From Theobroma cacao (Eukaryota; Streptophyta; Magnoliopsida; Malvales; Malvaceae), in contig NC_030854.1 in the NCBI RefSeq assembly GCF_000208745.1, forward strand, positions 30,391,131 through 30,455,130: a stretch of DNA of 64,000 nt. Reading direction: 5' to 3'. Below the pieces are notes generated by a model, which saw only the letters and a list, made by a program, of their open reading frames with translations, did no database searches and was not told where the DNA came from. A program made the position numbers and the translations under genes. This document shows, piece by piece, positions 45,340-61,164 of the stretch. Numbering within the stretch: the first letter of the stretch is position 1; each line of letters starts with the position of its first letter.

Positions 45340-45530
45340 TTTTAGTTACGGACTTTGTTGCCAAACATTTCAGGCAAATAAGCATGTCAATGCCTCTGTC
45401 TGATCAAGATCGTGTTAAAGTACATTCTTACATTGTTTGTAAAAATGTTTCCGATTACAATCTCCATCAGACAGGAGCCATGTATTTGCTTATCTGCTTG
45501 AAATGTTTGGCAACAAAGTTCGTAACTAAA
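45340..45530. repeat. Long imperfect hairpin
   Basis: The left arm (from 'tagttacggactttgttgcc') and the right arm (reverse complement starting 'tagttacgaactttgttgcc') pair over about 45-50 bp with few mismatches. Further pairing (tgtctgat / atcagaca) occurs inside the loop. It lies about 110 bp after the transposase frame ends. Confidence 0.85.
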
Positions 45531-45679
45531 AGGGCCTCATAGAATAATCGAGCAGATAAAATGTCAAGATCCTCATACTATATGCGTTGGATCTGCAAAA
45601 CATGGCACAGATGCACCAGTGAGTTAAGCCATAATGTGCAACAAGATATTCAGAAGAAATAAATAAGGAATAAATGTGA

Positions 45680-45989
45680 GACACGCCATGCATAAAAAGT
45701 AAAATGTTGTGACATGCCGTGCATATCAAATAAAATATTGTAACACGCCATTCATAACAAGAAAAATGAAATGACACGTCATGCATAACAAGTAAAATGT
45801 TGTGACACGCCATGCATAACAAGATAAACTTGGTGACACGCCAAGGATAACAAGCACAATGTTCTGACACACCATGCATAACAAGTAAAAGGTTGTGACA
45901 CGCCATGCATAACAAGTTAAACGTTGTGACACACCATGCATAACAATTAAATTGTTCTGACTCGTCATGCATAACAAGTTCTGGTGTGT
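45680..45989. repeat. 31-bp motif array 2 (ten units)
   Basis: Ten head-to-tail units of exactly 31 bp, consensus gacacgccatgcataacaag followed by taaaatgttgt, starting at 45680, 45711 and so on to 45959. It is preceded by about 120 bp (45555-45679) that also precede array 4 at about 50075. The minus-strand frames across it are artefacts of the period. Confidence 0.92.
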
Positions 45990-46189
45990 AAATTTAGACG
46001 TACGATTTTATAATGGCAGGATCGAATTTTGGCCTGGAAATAATTGAAAAAATAAGGGAGGATGGATACAGAACAATTTCATGCTGGAAGCAATTAGATG
46101 GATGAAAAAATCTATATATTCAATGTTAATTAATGTAATGTTGGGTTGGTGCAACCGGTGTGCCTGGAAGAGAAACACGACGAACTTGG

Positions 46190-46500
46190 AAATTAATTAA
46201 TGCCAACCTGGGGTGACACACGACGGCCCAATTCTTATGACACACTGACTAGAAGCAGATTAATGGCGTCACATACTGAGTATTTGGCGATTTATGGCGT
46301 GACATGCCACGGCCCAATTGTTCCGACACGTTGAGTGGAAGCAGATTACTCGGCTGACACGCCGAGTGTTAGTGGATTTACGGCGTCACACGTTGACTTA
46401 TTGCAGAATTTTAGGGTGACACGCTGAGTGCAAGCAGATGTATGTTAAGACACGTTGGCTGGTATCGTGTTTAAAGCGTCACACGCTAACTTCTTCCGAC
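46190..46500. repeat. Irregular motif cluster 3
   Basis: Scattered gtgacac, gcgtcac, tgacacgcc and gacacgttg motifs every ~30-50 bp, without a fixed unit. It sits between the hairpin/array block and the Ulp1 gene. Confidence 0.6.
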
Positions 46501-48091
46501 TGTGTATCAAATTAAATATATTGTATATAGAAAAGGAAAAAAATTCTTGGTATCAAATTAATTGTGTATAGGTAAAAAAATTAATTGTGTATCAAATAAT
46601 TGTACAAAGTATATTGTGTATACAGAAAGAATTATATCTGTTTACAATGAATTGTATACAAAAAATATGTATAAAATGAATTGTATAAAAAAATTTATGT
46701 GTACCAAAAAAATTGTACAAACAAGGGCCTATATGTTCAAGGTTCGCTCTCACAACTGTTGGAAAAAATTTTCAGAGCATATTGTCGACGCATTTTTGCA
46801 ATCATATTCTGCTTAATTCCGATCTTTTCTGATTGTAAAATATGCTCAATGTACCCTATCATGAACATACCGCAGCTGACACTATCATTCTGCCGATGCA
46901 CTTTAGCTTTTGGTAAATGAATATCCAAATCCTGTCTCTTCTGACGTATGTTATTGAAATAACCGGCTTGGTGGCAGATGAATGGCATCATTGTCGTCAA
47001 GGGTGTCATCTGACCCGCACGAACTCCGTTATCCTTAGCATCCGAAGTTCTTGTTGAGTCCACGACCTTGATCGTCCACCTCATCAAGTCGATTTTTTCC
47101 AACCACCCAATGCCCACCAACGTTGCAAGGCGCGAGGATGAAATCAGCATCTTCCCATTTTTTGGCATACGTTGGCCTTTCACCTTCCACATAGCCCCGC
47201 AACTCATCTGGAATTTGCATTTTGGCTCGGGCATCTTCTGTTGGAAATTCAGTGTGTAGCATACGGATGGTGTCCTGTGAAACATGTAAACATTAGCTTA
47301 CACTTCATGCAATAAAAAACTTAGTATTTATAGAATTGAACAATTTTCAAATAAACTTACGAAGAATATCGTGTCAACCATGCATGCACAGGTAGTGTAC
47401 AGCTTCGACTTTGGCCCTGTCATTCGCTTGCAAAGTAGGCTGAGGCATGCGTCGATATGTTCACTTGTCATTTCCTCATTGGGATCCTCTAAGGTTATGA
47501 AAAAGTCAGCCCCTTGATCCCCTAAGATGCCAACGTTACGCTTGCATATGTAACATAATTAATTTCATAAGTCTTGGTGGATAACTGTTTCATTAAAAAA
47601 TAATATTTGTAATTTTATTTATAAGCTTACCTCTCAAACTCCTTTTTCTTGAAAGCTTCGTAGTCTTCTACGATTTTATCCCTCACATCTCAACGGGTCA
47701 CTAAGGGGTCGACGAATGGGTTTGCCATATATTTGCTTGCCATTTTCAACTGTGCCCGCTCAGTTAGGTTTGAAATTTCTGCTGCACCATGATGGACAGC
47801 AGATGACTCTGGTGACGATGATTGTATCTCAACAGTTGCTAAACCTAAACCATCAAAATACAAGCAAAGATAGAATATCGTACTTGTGATTTAAGGCCGT
47901 CAAGAATCCGACCAACGATACGGTCCTTAATCGTCTGCTTTGCTACATTCAATGACTGAATTGAAGCCTTCAGCTCCAACATATCTTTTTCATGCTTGCG
48001 CATGATTCGTCGGAGCTGACGGGTTATGACTGCTCCGTCATTGACTGTTCTCGACTGGGTCAACTACAATAACATATATAATTGTGTTATT

Positions 48092-48703
48092 CAATAATCA
48101 TATATGGAATTGTTGAACATTAACCGTTACAACTTTAATATCCTAACTGGTGGCTCGTTAGCAGTCTGTGGTGGAGCCGGATCGATTGATGCTTTAGGAC
48201 CTGTCGTCGCTTTCGCATACTGTAATTACATATTTAACTGTGTTATTCAATAATCATGTATGAAATTATTGAACATTAACTGTTACAACTTTAATATCTT
48301 TACCGCCGGCTCGTTAGCAGTCTACGATGGAGCCGGATAGATCGGTGCTTCATGACCTGTCGTCGCTTCCACAAACTGCAATTACATATATAACTGTGTT
48401 ATTCAATAATCATGTTTGGAATTGTTGAACACTAACCGTTACAACTTTAATATCCTTACCGCCGACTCGTTAGTTGTCTGCGGTTGGGCTGGACCGATCG
48501 GTGCTTGAGGACCTGTCCTCGCTTTCGTAAACTGCAATTACATAAATTACTATGTTACTCGATAAACATATGTGGGAATGTAGAACACAAACCGTTAGAA
48601 CCGATCTTACAGACGGGTCATTACCACTCTGCATTTGAGGAGGACTGGTGGGTGGTTCTGGAACTGTCGGCCCATGGTCCAACTGCAAACACAGAAATGT
48701 TAT
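48092..48703. repeat. Tandem exon-plus-intron duplication, 156-bp period
   Basis: Units start at 48092, 48248, 48404 and 48560 (exactly 156 bp apart), with a shorter diverged one ending near 48704. Each has a small minus-strand exon between a 'tgcag' acceptor and a 'gtaa' donor and the same intron ('ttattcaataatcat...ttacaactttaatatc'). Confidence 0.88.
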
Positions 48704-50196
48704 TCGATAATCATAAATGGAATTGGAGAACACAAAATTGTTACAATTGTCCTTACCGGCTATTCATTGCCTTGACCATGGTCATCCATTTCATCCATCA
48801 ACTCATCAACTAAAGCAGCGGCGATGCGCATCCTCTTCATGCCACCAGAGGCTTTTTTCTCCTTCAAGCTTCTCCTTTTTTGCGTCGCACCTAAGCCCCA
48901 ATCCGATCGATCCTTCATGTGCCCTATTGGCACGTACTTGTTGCCCTCCGATAACGGGACATCAAGGTCCACAAAATACTCTCGGAGGGCCTCATCTGCG
49001 GTGGGTTCCAACGTCTTCAGTGCCCACAACTGCAAATAAACAAATAAAATGTTGTCATTATTGAATAGGGAAAATTATTTTACAAATATACGTAAAAATT
49101 AACAGTTGTTCACTTACTTGGTCAGATGACTCTAACTTCTAAATTGTCTTGTAGAAGTTTTTTGGCTTCTGATTGCAATCCCATCTGCACATTCGTGGGT
49201 GGACGTTGTCCTTCAGACCAGAGGGGGCAACTATTTTTCGAAGGGTCGAAATTGCCTTCATTGCCCAGAACTGCATGTCAAATGTAACCATTATTAGACC
49301 GTCAATCATAAACGACTGCACCCATAAATTTTTTGTTCGAAAGAAAGCTGAAAAATTTTACGTTTTAGTACCTGTATCACCCATGCGAATCCATAAATGT
49401 TGTAGCGTAACCGAGTTTCCTTTGTCACGCTCAAGTCAGGAACTTCGAACCCCTTCAAAAGGTAGTCCAAGGTCAGCTTCCAAACATAGTGCCCCCATGG
49501 AAAGACATTCCAAGCGTCGATGTCCTCCACCAATGACAGCAACTAAGGCGTCACCCATCTACGGTAGTCTTGACCAAATAAAATGTATTCGCGATCAAGA
49601 CGAGTACCATCTTGGTTGCGTCTCCTGGTAGCTGAAAGTTACCCCCGCGGAAGGTATCAAGCAAAGCCTGCAGCTTAACGTTGTCCTGCCCGTTCCAGTA
49701 TCTTGCATGAATTCCATCCGCAGCAACCTCGTACGGTCGTCTGAACACATCGGGCATTGGACCAAACTTCAGCCCGGTGATGAAGCAGAACTCCTGCTTT
49801 GATAGGCACGCCTTGCTTTTGCAAATGGCAAATCATAGCTCATGGTCCATTGATTGCCTCTCAGTGATCCGACGAATCCTGATGCTGTGCAAGAAATCGA
49901 CGCAAAAGTACCCATGTGGATAGATGTCCAGGAGCATTCCGAAGCAAGTACGCTTAATTGGATTGTACTCCCCCTTCTGTTGGAGAGTTTTTGTGATGTA
50001 ATGCAGTTGCGACCACTTACAATGAGTGTTAATTACGACATTGAAAGCCCACTTCTCCTTCGACACGATCAGCAAACTGTCAAGATCCTCATACTGTCTA
50101 CGCTAGATCTGCAAAATATGGCACACATACACCAGTAAGTTAAGCAGTCATGTGCAACAAGGTACACTGAAGACACAAATAAGGAATAAATATTGT

Positions 50197-50483
50197 GACA
50201 TGCCATGCATTGCAATCAAAATATTGTGACACGCCATGCATAATAAGTAAAATGTTGTGACACGTCATGCAAAACAAGTTAAACGTTGTGACACACCATG
50301 CATATCAAGTTAAACGTTATGACACGCCATGCATATCAAGTAAAATGCTGTCAAACGCCATGCATAACAAGTAAAATGCTGTGACACGACATGCATATCA
50401 AGTAAAATGCTGTCACACGCCATGCATATCAAGTAAAATGCTGTCACACGCTATGCATATCAAGTAAAATGCTGTCACACGCT
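50197..50483. repeat. 31-bp motif array 4 (nine units)
   Basis: Nine units of 31 bp from 50197 to 50475 plus a partial unit, with the same consensus as array 2. It lies in what should be an intron of the Ulp1-like gene. Together with its 120-bp leader it is a direct duplicate of 45555-45989. Confidence 0.92.
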
Positions 50484-50949
50484 AATAACTAATTATAATA
50501 ACAATGGCGTCACACGATAAACACCCAAAACCGCTAAAACCACTGCGACTTAACCACAACAACCATCAAACCAACAAGAAAACACAGTCTAAACATTTGC
50601 AAAACAAAACAAAAAAACCCGAACATATCAAACAAACCCAGGAAAAAACCAAAAAATTAACAAACACAATAATGTTGCGAATTTGAGACTCACTAACCTC
50701 TTCATTCATGGCCGACATTTTTACTGGTGCTGTGGTTTCGTTCCGCTTGCAAAAAGCCTTCTCAAACACTCCGGTACCGACGGGAATGAGAAATGAATTA
50801 CACAGACGTTACGAATTCTGAATAATAACTGTTTAAAATGAAAAATGGCATTATAATATTCTTATTTATTCTGAAAAAGGGAAATTAATACAGTGGAAGT
50901 CCAAAAGATTATCACGTTAACTGCCCGCTTTTTTTTCTCTCTTTATTTC

Positions 50950-51420
50950 AAACCATGACGTGTTAGCTGCTCAAGCACTACCGTGTCACGCACTCTAAAC
51001 CATGACCATGGCATGTCAGCTTTTCAAGCAATGCCGTGTCACACACTCTAAACATGACCATGGCATGTCACCAACTCTGAACTCTGGCATGTCACAGATT
51101 TCCTCCATGGCGTGTCACCAACTCTTAACTCTGGCGTCTCACAGATTCAATCCATGGCATCTCACTAACCCTGAAAGCTGGCATGTCACAGATTCCCTCC
51201 ATGCTATGTCACCAACTCTTAATCTGACGTGTCATAGATTCCCTCCATGGCGTTTCACCAACTCTAAACGCTGCCGTGTCACACATTCCCATCATGGCGT
51301 GTCACAAACTCTTAACTCTGGTGTCTCACAGATTCCCTCCATGGCGTCTCACCAACTCTGAGCGGTGCCGTGTCATACATTCCCAACATGACGTTTCACA
51401 AACTCTAAACCCTGCCCTGC
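50950..51420. repeat. GGCGTGTCAC motif array 5 (right end of the element)
   Basis: Alternating half-units of about 23-24 bp (catggcgtgtcaccaactc / ctggcgtgtcacagattcc), giving a ~47-bp period. The orientation is the same as array 1 and opposite to arrays 2 and 4. Confidence 0.85.
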
Positions 51421-51888
51421 GACAGCCATCTAACATATGGCCTGCTATAACAGGACCATTTCCTGCTTTAGATTCACATCTTTCTCCTTTCAATTCACCA
51501 CCGTATCAAGGATTTCTTGTTTCACATCATTAGCCAAGCTTTCCATTCATGACGACCTGTTCCTCGTTCGATTTAATATCTCTCTTCTCCTATTATCTGA
51601 ATGTCATGTTCCAAATCTATGAAAACCTATCTCATGCAACATTATTTTGTTTTGCACAACCTTCGAAAAAAAAATTTGGGTATTTTGCACAACTAATCTT
51701 TGCATATTTATTTTTTTTTCCATTTTTCGCCTGTTTGAGAGTATACGCTAACGAATACAGCTCATTAAGGGTATTTTTATCTCAAAATCTTTTCTGATGA
51801 CTAAAAATAATTAAAAGTATCTTGTTAGTTATTTACAAAAACACGTTATTTATAAGGGCTTAAAAAAAAATCCCCATTTTTTTTCCCT

Positions 51889-51896
51889 TATAAATA
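51889..51896 (+). promoter_or_regulatory. TATA box of oxygenase copy B, next to the transposon end
   Basis: TATAAATA 46 bp upstream of the ATG at 51943 and only about 8 bp from the Mutator-like element. Everything upstream of it is now transposon sequence. Confidence 0.6.
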
Positions 51897-51942
51897 CTGT
51901 CCAATTAGGCTATGTGTAGAGGCACTTTCAGCATTTAGCAAT

Positions 51943-53654
51943 ATGGCATTATCAAACCCAAAAGATTTTAGCAGCTCTCCTTTAATGGTTAGTGTTCAAG
52001 AGCTCGTCAAAGGGCCAATAATCACTATCCCACAACAATATGTTCGTTTAGTTCAAGAACCCCTTTCCCTCTCTTTCACTGCTCCTTCGCCACCAATCCC
52101 AACCATTGACATGGCTCGTTTGGTTTCTGGAGATGATGACAATGACCTTGAACTCGAGAAATTGCACTCAACTTGCAAAGACTGGGGTATCTTCCAGGTT
52201 CTTCTCAATTCTGCTTTAGCAACTTAGCTAATCAAATGTAAACATGCATGAAAAAGAGGAAAAGCTAATTGATTCCATCCAAACTCCATTTAAGAGTTAG
52301 GATCTTTGATTTTTTCTTTTGAATTTTTTGACCAGGTGCATAATTAAGTTTCCTTTTCATGTTTACCATATGAAGTTCGTTTATACTAAATACATATAAA
52401 AGGATTAATTTTCGATATAATCATATGGAAAAATATGTTAATTAGAACGTACATATACGGGTAATAGAGCTACAAGTAATTTATTTTAGAAGAAAAAAAT
52501 TAAAAAAAATAGTACAAAAGAGTATGTGAAGAAAAATATATTCAGAGCTAATGGTTTTGCAGTTGGTGAACCATGGAGTTAGCTCTTCACTGTTGGACAA
52601 ACTGAAACATGAGGTGGAAGAATTTTATAGGCTTCCCTTGGAAGAAAAAATGAAATACAAGATCAGGGCAGGAGATTGGGAAGGGTATGGATGCAGGAGC
52701 AGAGAAGGGGGAAAACTGGACTGGGTTGACAGTTTGAATATAATTACTAACCCTGTCCATAGACGCAGGCCTCATCTCTTCCCAGAGCTCCCTTCATCCC
52801 TAAGGTAATTCTCTCTGTCTGTCTCTCTTTATTGAATCTGATAAAAAAAAAAAAAGCCTCTTTTAATATGATAGATTTTATACTCTCTTCACATAAATTG
52901 ACCTTTTAATATATAATCTCGTGCAGAAACACCTTGGAGTCTTACTTATCGGAACTCCAAAAGATTGCCGCAAAACTTCTTGGTTCAATGGCAAAAGCTT
53001 TGGGAATTGATGTAGAGGAGATGATGGAGTTTTTTGATGATGGGATACAAGCAGTTAGATTGGCATATTATCCACCCTGTCCAAAACCAGAGCTGGTGAT
53101 GGGCCTTTTTCCTCACTCAGATATAACCCTTATCAACATCTTGCACCAAGTTAATGGAGTGGATGGCCTTCAGATTAAGAAAGATGGACTTTGGTTTCCT
53201 CTCAGCATCAACCCTGATGCCTTTATAGTGAATGTAGGAGACATTTTGCAGGTTTGTCTCTCTTCTATAAATTCTAATATATATATATATAAGTGGATTA
53301 AATAATAAGAATCCCTAGCTATTAGTGTCATTTTTGTACCATTTTTTTCTTTTATCTTAATTGTCTTAAAAAATTGTGTTGATACAGATATTTAGCAACG
53401 GGGTTTATCACAGCATTGAGCACAAGGTTTCTACGAATGCAGAGAAGGAAAGAATCTCCATTACCTTCTCCATCAATCCCAAAAATGGGGCTGACGTTGG
53501 GCCTGCACCTAGTCTGATAAATCCAGATAACCCTCCATTATTTAGAAAGGTGGGGGTGGAGCAATACTTCAAAGATTACTCTTCTCGTAAGCCCAGTGGA
53601 AAAGCATATCTGGACCATATGAGGATTCAAAATGGACAAGACAACTCAGCTTGA
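51943..53654 (+). CDS. 2-oxoglutarate/Fe(II)-dependent oxygenase, SRG1-like, copy B
   Basis: Tandem paralog of copy A, same four-exon structure: 51943-52197, 52563-52804, 52927-53251, 53388-53654, 362 residues, fully open. The FPHSD, YHSIEHK and ERISI residues for iron and 2-oxoglutarate are all kept. Replacements against copy A are few (for example GDWEGYGCRS for GELEGYGCRI, VEEMMEFFDDGI for VKEMMEFSDDGM, SINPDAFI for NIKPDAFV). Intron 3 is only 136 bp. The gene keeps its TATA box and leader but has lost its native upstream region to the 10.6 kb element, so its expression probably differs from copy A (inference). Confidence 0.92.
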
Positions 53655-53944
53655 TATTCAAAACTCCTTGCTTACGTACATATGTTTACATGCTGATACG
53701 GTTGTGGTTTGGTAATAAGATTTGGCATTGCAATTGGAGCTGCATCTGATGACAATTGCAAAACCAAACATCATAGAAATAGCAATAAAAAAATCTCAAT
53801 TGCGGTGAGTTTGTTCTCAATCGCAATTGCAGCTTTGTGTAGTGTGGATATAAATGTAGCTTGTTTGTATCTAAGATGAGAGCTTAGCTGCCTATGTAAG
53901 GTTTCTACCAGAAAAATAAGTTGGGTCTCGATTATTAATGGCTT

Positions 53945-55266
53945 GTTTGATCATGTCTTGCACTGTACTTTGTATTAAACTTTTTTGAAATCAATCGAAA
54001 GAGTGAGTTTTAGTCTTAAAATTTTTATGGTGTTTCTGCTATATATTGAGTTCTTCAAGTGATAAGAATGGTGTAGATTTTGATGGAACTTTTAGATTTG
54101 GGACTGCATCAAACAAAAGTTTATTCTCTGTGGCCCTCGACTCTACTTCAATCCAAAGGATCCCAAAACGCAATGATTAATTAGAAGATGAAGATGAAAA
54201 GCAGACAGGGTTGAAGTCATTCGTACAGGAGCGATGATTCCTGGCTATGGCTCGCATCATCTGTCAATGCTAACCACACCTTCTTCTTGAATCCTGATTA
54301 ATACAAACTTCCACCGTCCTAAGCACAAACCATGAAGTTTTATCTTTTGTTCCCCACTTCGACTCTCTTTGCATTTAAAGCTAAGGCATCGTACAAATGT
54401 TAGCAGCGCTGTAATAAGAGGCCAAATGGTTAATAAATCAAACCAAGAGATTGGACCAATTGATAAAAATTTTCTCAATAATATTGAAATTATTTTATTT
54501 GATAGAGGCATTAACATAATTTATTTTTGTATATAATAATTAGATCATAAGGGTGGTGGAGTCATATTCGATGTTTATGTTGTGCAGTGAATTTCAACGT
54601 CAATACAAATCCATGATAAAGGGATTTGGTGTCGGGAACAAAAGATCAATGTTAAAAACTGAGTCAATTGTAAATAAGTAATCCGTAACATTAAATGTAT
54701 GTGGAGATATTCTAATTGATTTTTCATCAACCGTTTTTTGGATAACACAATTTAATCAAAGCTTGATTTTTATGACCAATGCCGTCATGCTACAGCAACA
54801 GCTACCATATATTGGTCTCTCAGCATTAATTCTGGAGTGACGTGAGGTGGTAACTATTTATTCTTATTTTGGTAAAAAAAATCCTAAAATATGAAATAAT
54901 CCGAAAAAAAAATTCAAACCTAAATAATAAACCCAATCATTCCTAAACCAAAATGAATCCAATTTAACTCAACCGGTCTCGGCCCATTGCATCCCTATTC
55001 CCTAGCCAACTCTTACCGGTGGTAGGTGCGGTCAACCAGGAGGCATGCTTCCCCTAAAATGAAGAAAGCCCAATTAAAATGGGGCCGGGTGAAATAACCT
55101 GAAACACTCAAGAACTCACCTACCAACTGCTGCTCTTCTTCACCAACTACCTTTGTTCTTCCTCCCTTCTTCTTCCTTTCTTCAAACTTTAACACAAAGA
55201 AGAAAAACAAAAACATTAAAAAAAACGAAGGAAAAACAGTTGAAATTAACCAAGGTTTCAGCAGAA
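53945..55266. other. Intergenic spacer, no gene seen
   Basis: AT-rich spacer between the oxygenase and the alcohol-dehydrogenase-like gene. The last ~200 bp hold the likely promoter and leader of the latter. The minus-strand frames at 54257-54517 and 55013-55273 have no family signature. Confidence 0.5.
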
Positions 55267-59931
<4,665 letters not shown>

Positions 59932-60674
59932 TTTCCATATATGGGGTTCACAAGTATGCATGAATAAATATGGAAGCAAAATGATCTTCTGTTTTTGATG
60001 CTGTTTACCTTGGTGGGAGCTGGGAAGGTACTACTTATAAAGAGAGAGAGAGAGAGAGAGATTGAAACTACTGCCACCTCATCATTTTTTTTTTGCCATG
60101 TCATTATTTTGGAATATTAATATTATCATCATATATTCAAATGCAAGCATTTATCCTTACTGTTATGCTTTACAATAAGGGGAAAAAACCTCCATAATTA
60201 ATTACTATCCTCCCTAGTTAGTTTCAAAGTATAATTTCGTTCCTTAAAATGCTCATTTTTCTAGCATTTAAATCTGTTTTTTTTAAACACAAAATTATAT
60301 ATAGCACAAAATGTCAAAGAACAATTGGAAAAAAGATATAGAAACTAAAGATTTTATTGGCATCGTTATAAATAATATTAATGTTTGAGTAAAATGCCAA
60401 AATGTAAGAAGGTTTTGAATGTGTCATTTTACTTTTTTATTAAATAATTAAATGTTAATGGAGAAGAAACAAGTAGAAAAGAACAAAGAGTTGGAGGGAT
60501 AGAAGTAGAAAGAAATTAGCAGGACATACGTTTAAAAAATTAAGAATTTCTTTATTTTAAACTTCCTTATTATTAAAAAAACTGATTTTTTTGCTAATAC
60601 ATATTAAGTATCAAGTAATTAAAAAAATGATTATTATGTTATATCCATTTGTAATTAATTAAATTATTAACTTT
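59932..60674. other. ADH-like 3' flank, no gene
   Basis: Contains a GA microsatellite (about 60041-60060) and AT-rich spacer. No coding frame is supported. Confidence 0.5.
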
Positions 60675-61062
60675 TATAAATGTCAATCTTGAGGCCCACT
60701 AATTCTTATAAATCTTATCCTATTAATTACTTTCCAACTTGTGCAGTTGGAGATCTTATTAGTCCATGAAGAACTTCGCAGCCTATCCTTAGCATTATTA
60801 CCAGTGGCTATATTTGTAGTGTTTAATGCTAGATTTTAAACTTTAAGAAGGATAAAAATGAGTCTTGAGAATAAACGGCGAGGCTTGAATGCTTCAAGAT
60901 AAACCTTTTGTTCCCAGGGTTGTGCATCTGTAAAACATTCCACAAGCTTGGTCGGGGTAAGAATGTGTTTTTATGTTATTTAACAGTAGAAATATTATGT
61001 GTTTACTTCCCATGATATATGAGAGAAGGAAAGTGTTCTGAGATGTATTTAGCTATCACTTG
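60675..61062 (+). pseudogene. Duplicate of the 3' end of the ADH-like gene
   Basis: Intron 9 sequence 'aatgtcaatcttga(a/g)gcccac' (59677) recurs at 60680, and 'aacattccacaa' (59727) at 60937. The end of exon 10 ('gagagaaggaaagtg(t)tctgagatg') recurs at 61021, with an extra T that shifts the frame. The first ~65 bp of exon 10 are missing. It is a small, decayed tandem copy with no coding capacity. Confidence 0.75.
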
Positions 61063-61164
61063 CAGCTTTAGATTTAGAATGGCAATCGAAACAAAAAGAA
61101 TAGTTTTGCAACTCATTATCTGATCAAGTTCTTGCAGTTCCAAAGAGAATCAAAGGATCGGCTT

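Larger units (their letters stand above)
46737..50769 (-). pseudogene. DUF1985/Ulp1-like cysteine protease gene of the element, broken
   Basis: Multi-exon gene on the minus strand. Recognisable parts, in order: a possible first exon (MSAMNEEV, about 50709); a DUF1985 region (WAFNVVINTHCKWSQLHYI, KGEYNPIKRTCFGML, DVFRRPYEVAADGIHARYW, DIDAWNVFPWGHYVWKLTL; about 50085-49380); linker exons (49272-49139, 49032-48760, a repeated exon block 48685-48140, a charged 48063-47845 exon); and the C48 protease end (SEHIDACLSLLCKRM; GGHWVVGK; IKVVDS; RQNDSVSCGMFM), whose H, D, Q and C are the usual catalytic residues. Defects: a stop in DUF1985 near 49833, a frameshift and stop near 49551, and a frameshift in an A run near 47095 between the catalytic His and Asp. 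Ulp1 enzymes cleave SUMO-like tags; the role in transposons is unclear. Confidence 0.82.
41258..51880. mobile_element. Mutator-like element with transposase and DUF1985/Ulp1 gene
   Basis: About 10.6 kb that interrupts unit B relative to unit A. The limits follow from the A/B comparison: both sides end in a T run, compatible with a short T-rich target-site duplication. The first ~115 bp and the reverse complement of the last ~115 bp are weakly alike (for example 'aaaatgcccttaa' against 'aaaatacccttaa'; 'gaaataac' against 'gtaaataac'), so the inverted repeats have decayed. It carries a MuDR-type transposase (+) and a DUF1985/Ulp1-type cysteine protease gene (-), the content of the Kaonashi-like (KI-MULE) group. 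Both genes are broken. Confidence 0.85.
51881..53944. repeat. Segmental duplication unit B, gene part
   Basis: Resumes the unit interrupted at 41257. It runs from the T run before the TATA box, through the oxygenase gene, to 'gattattaatg' near 53940, matching 34630-37826 apart from the intron 3 insertion. Confidence 0.92.

Noticed and set aside
45526..45977. Minus-strand frames of 148 and 83 codons with a Cys/His/Trp-rich repeated protein
   Set aside because: They lie wholly over the 31-bp array. The period leaves several frames open by chance, and the 'protein' only restates the DNA repeat.
45680..45989. CRISPR-like array (ten 31-bp units)
   Set aside because: The units are directly adjacent with no spacers, and this is a plant nuclear sequence inside a transposon.
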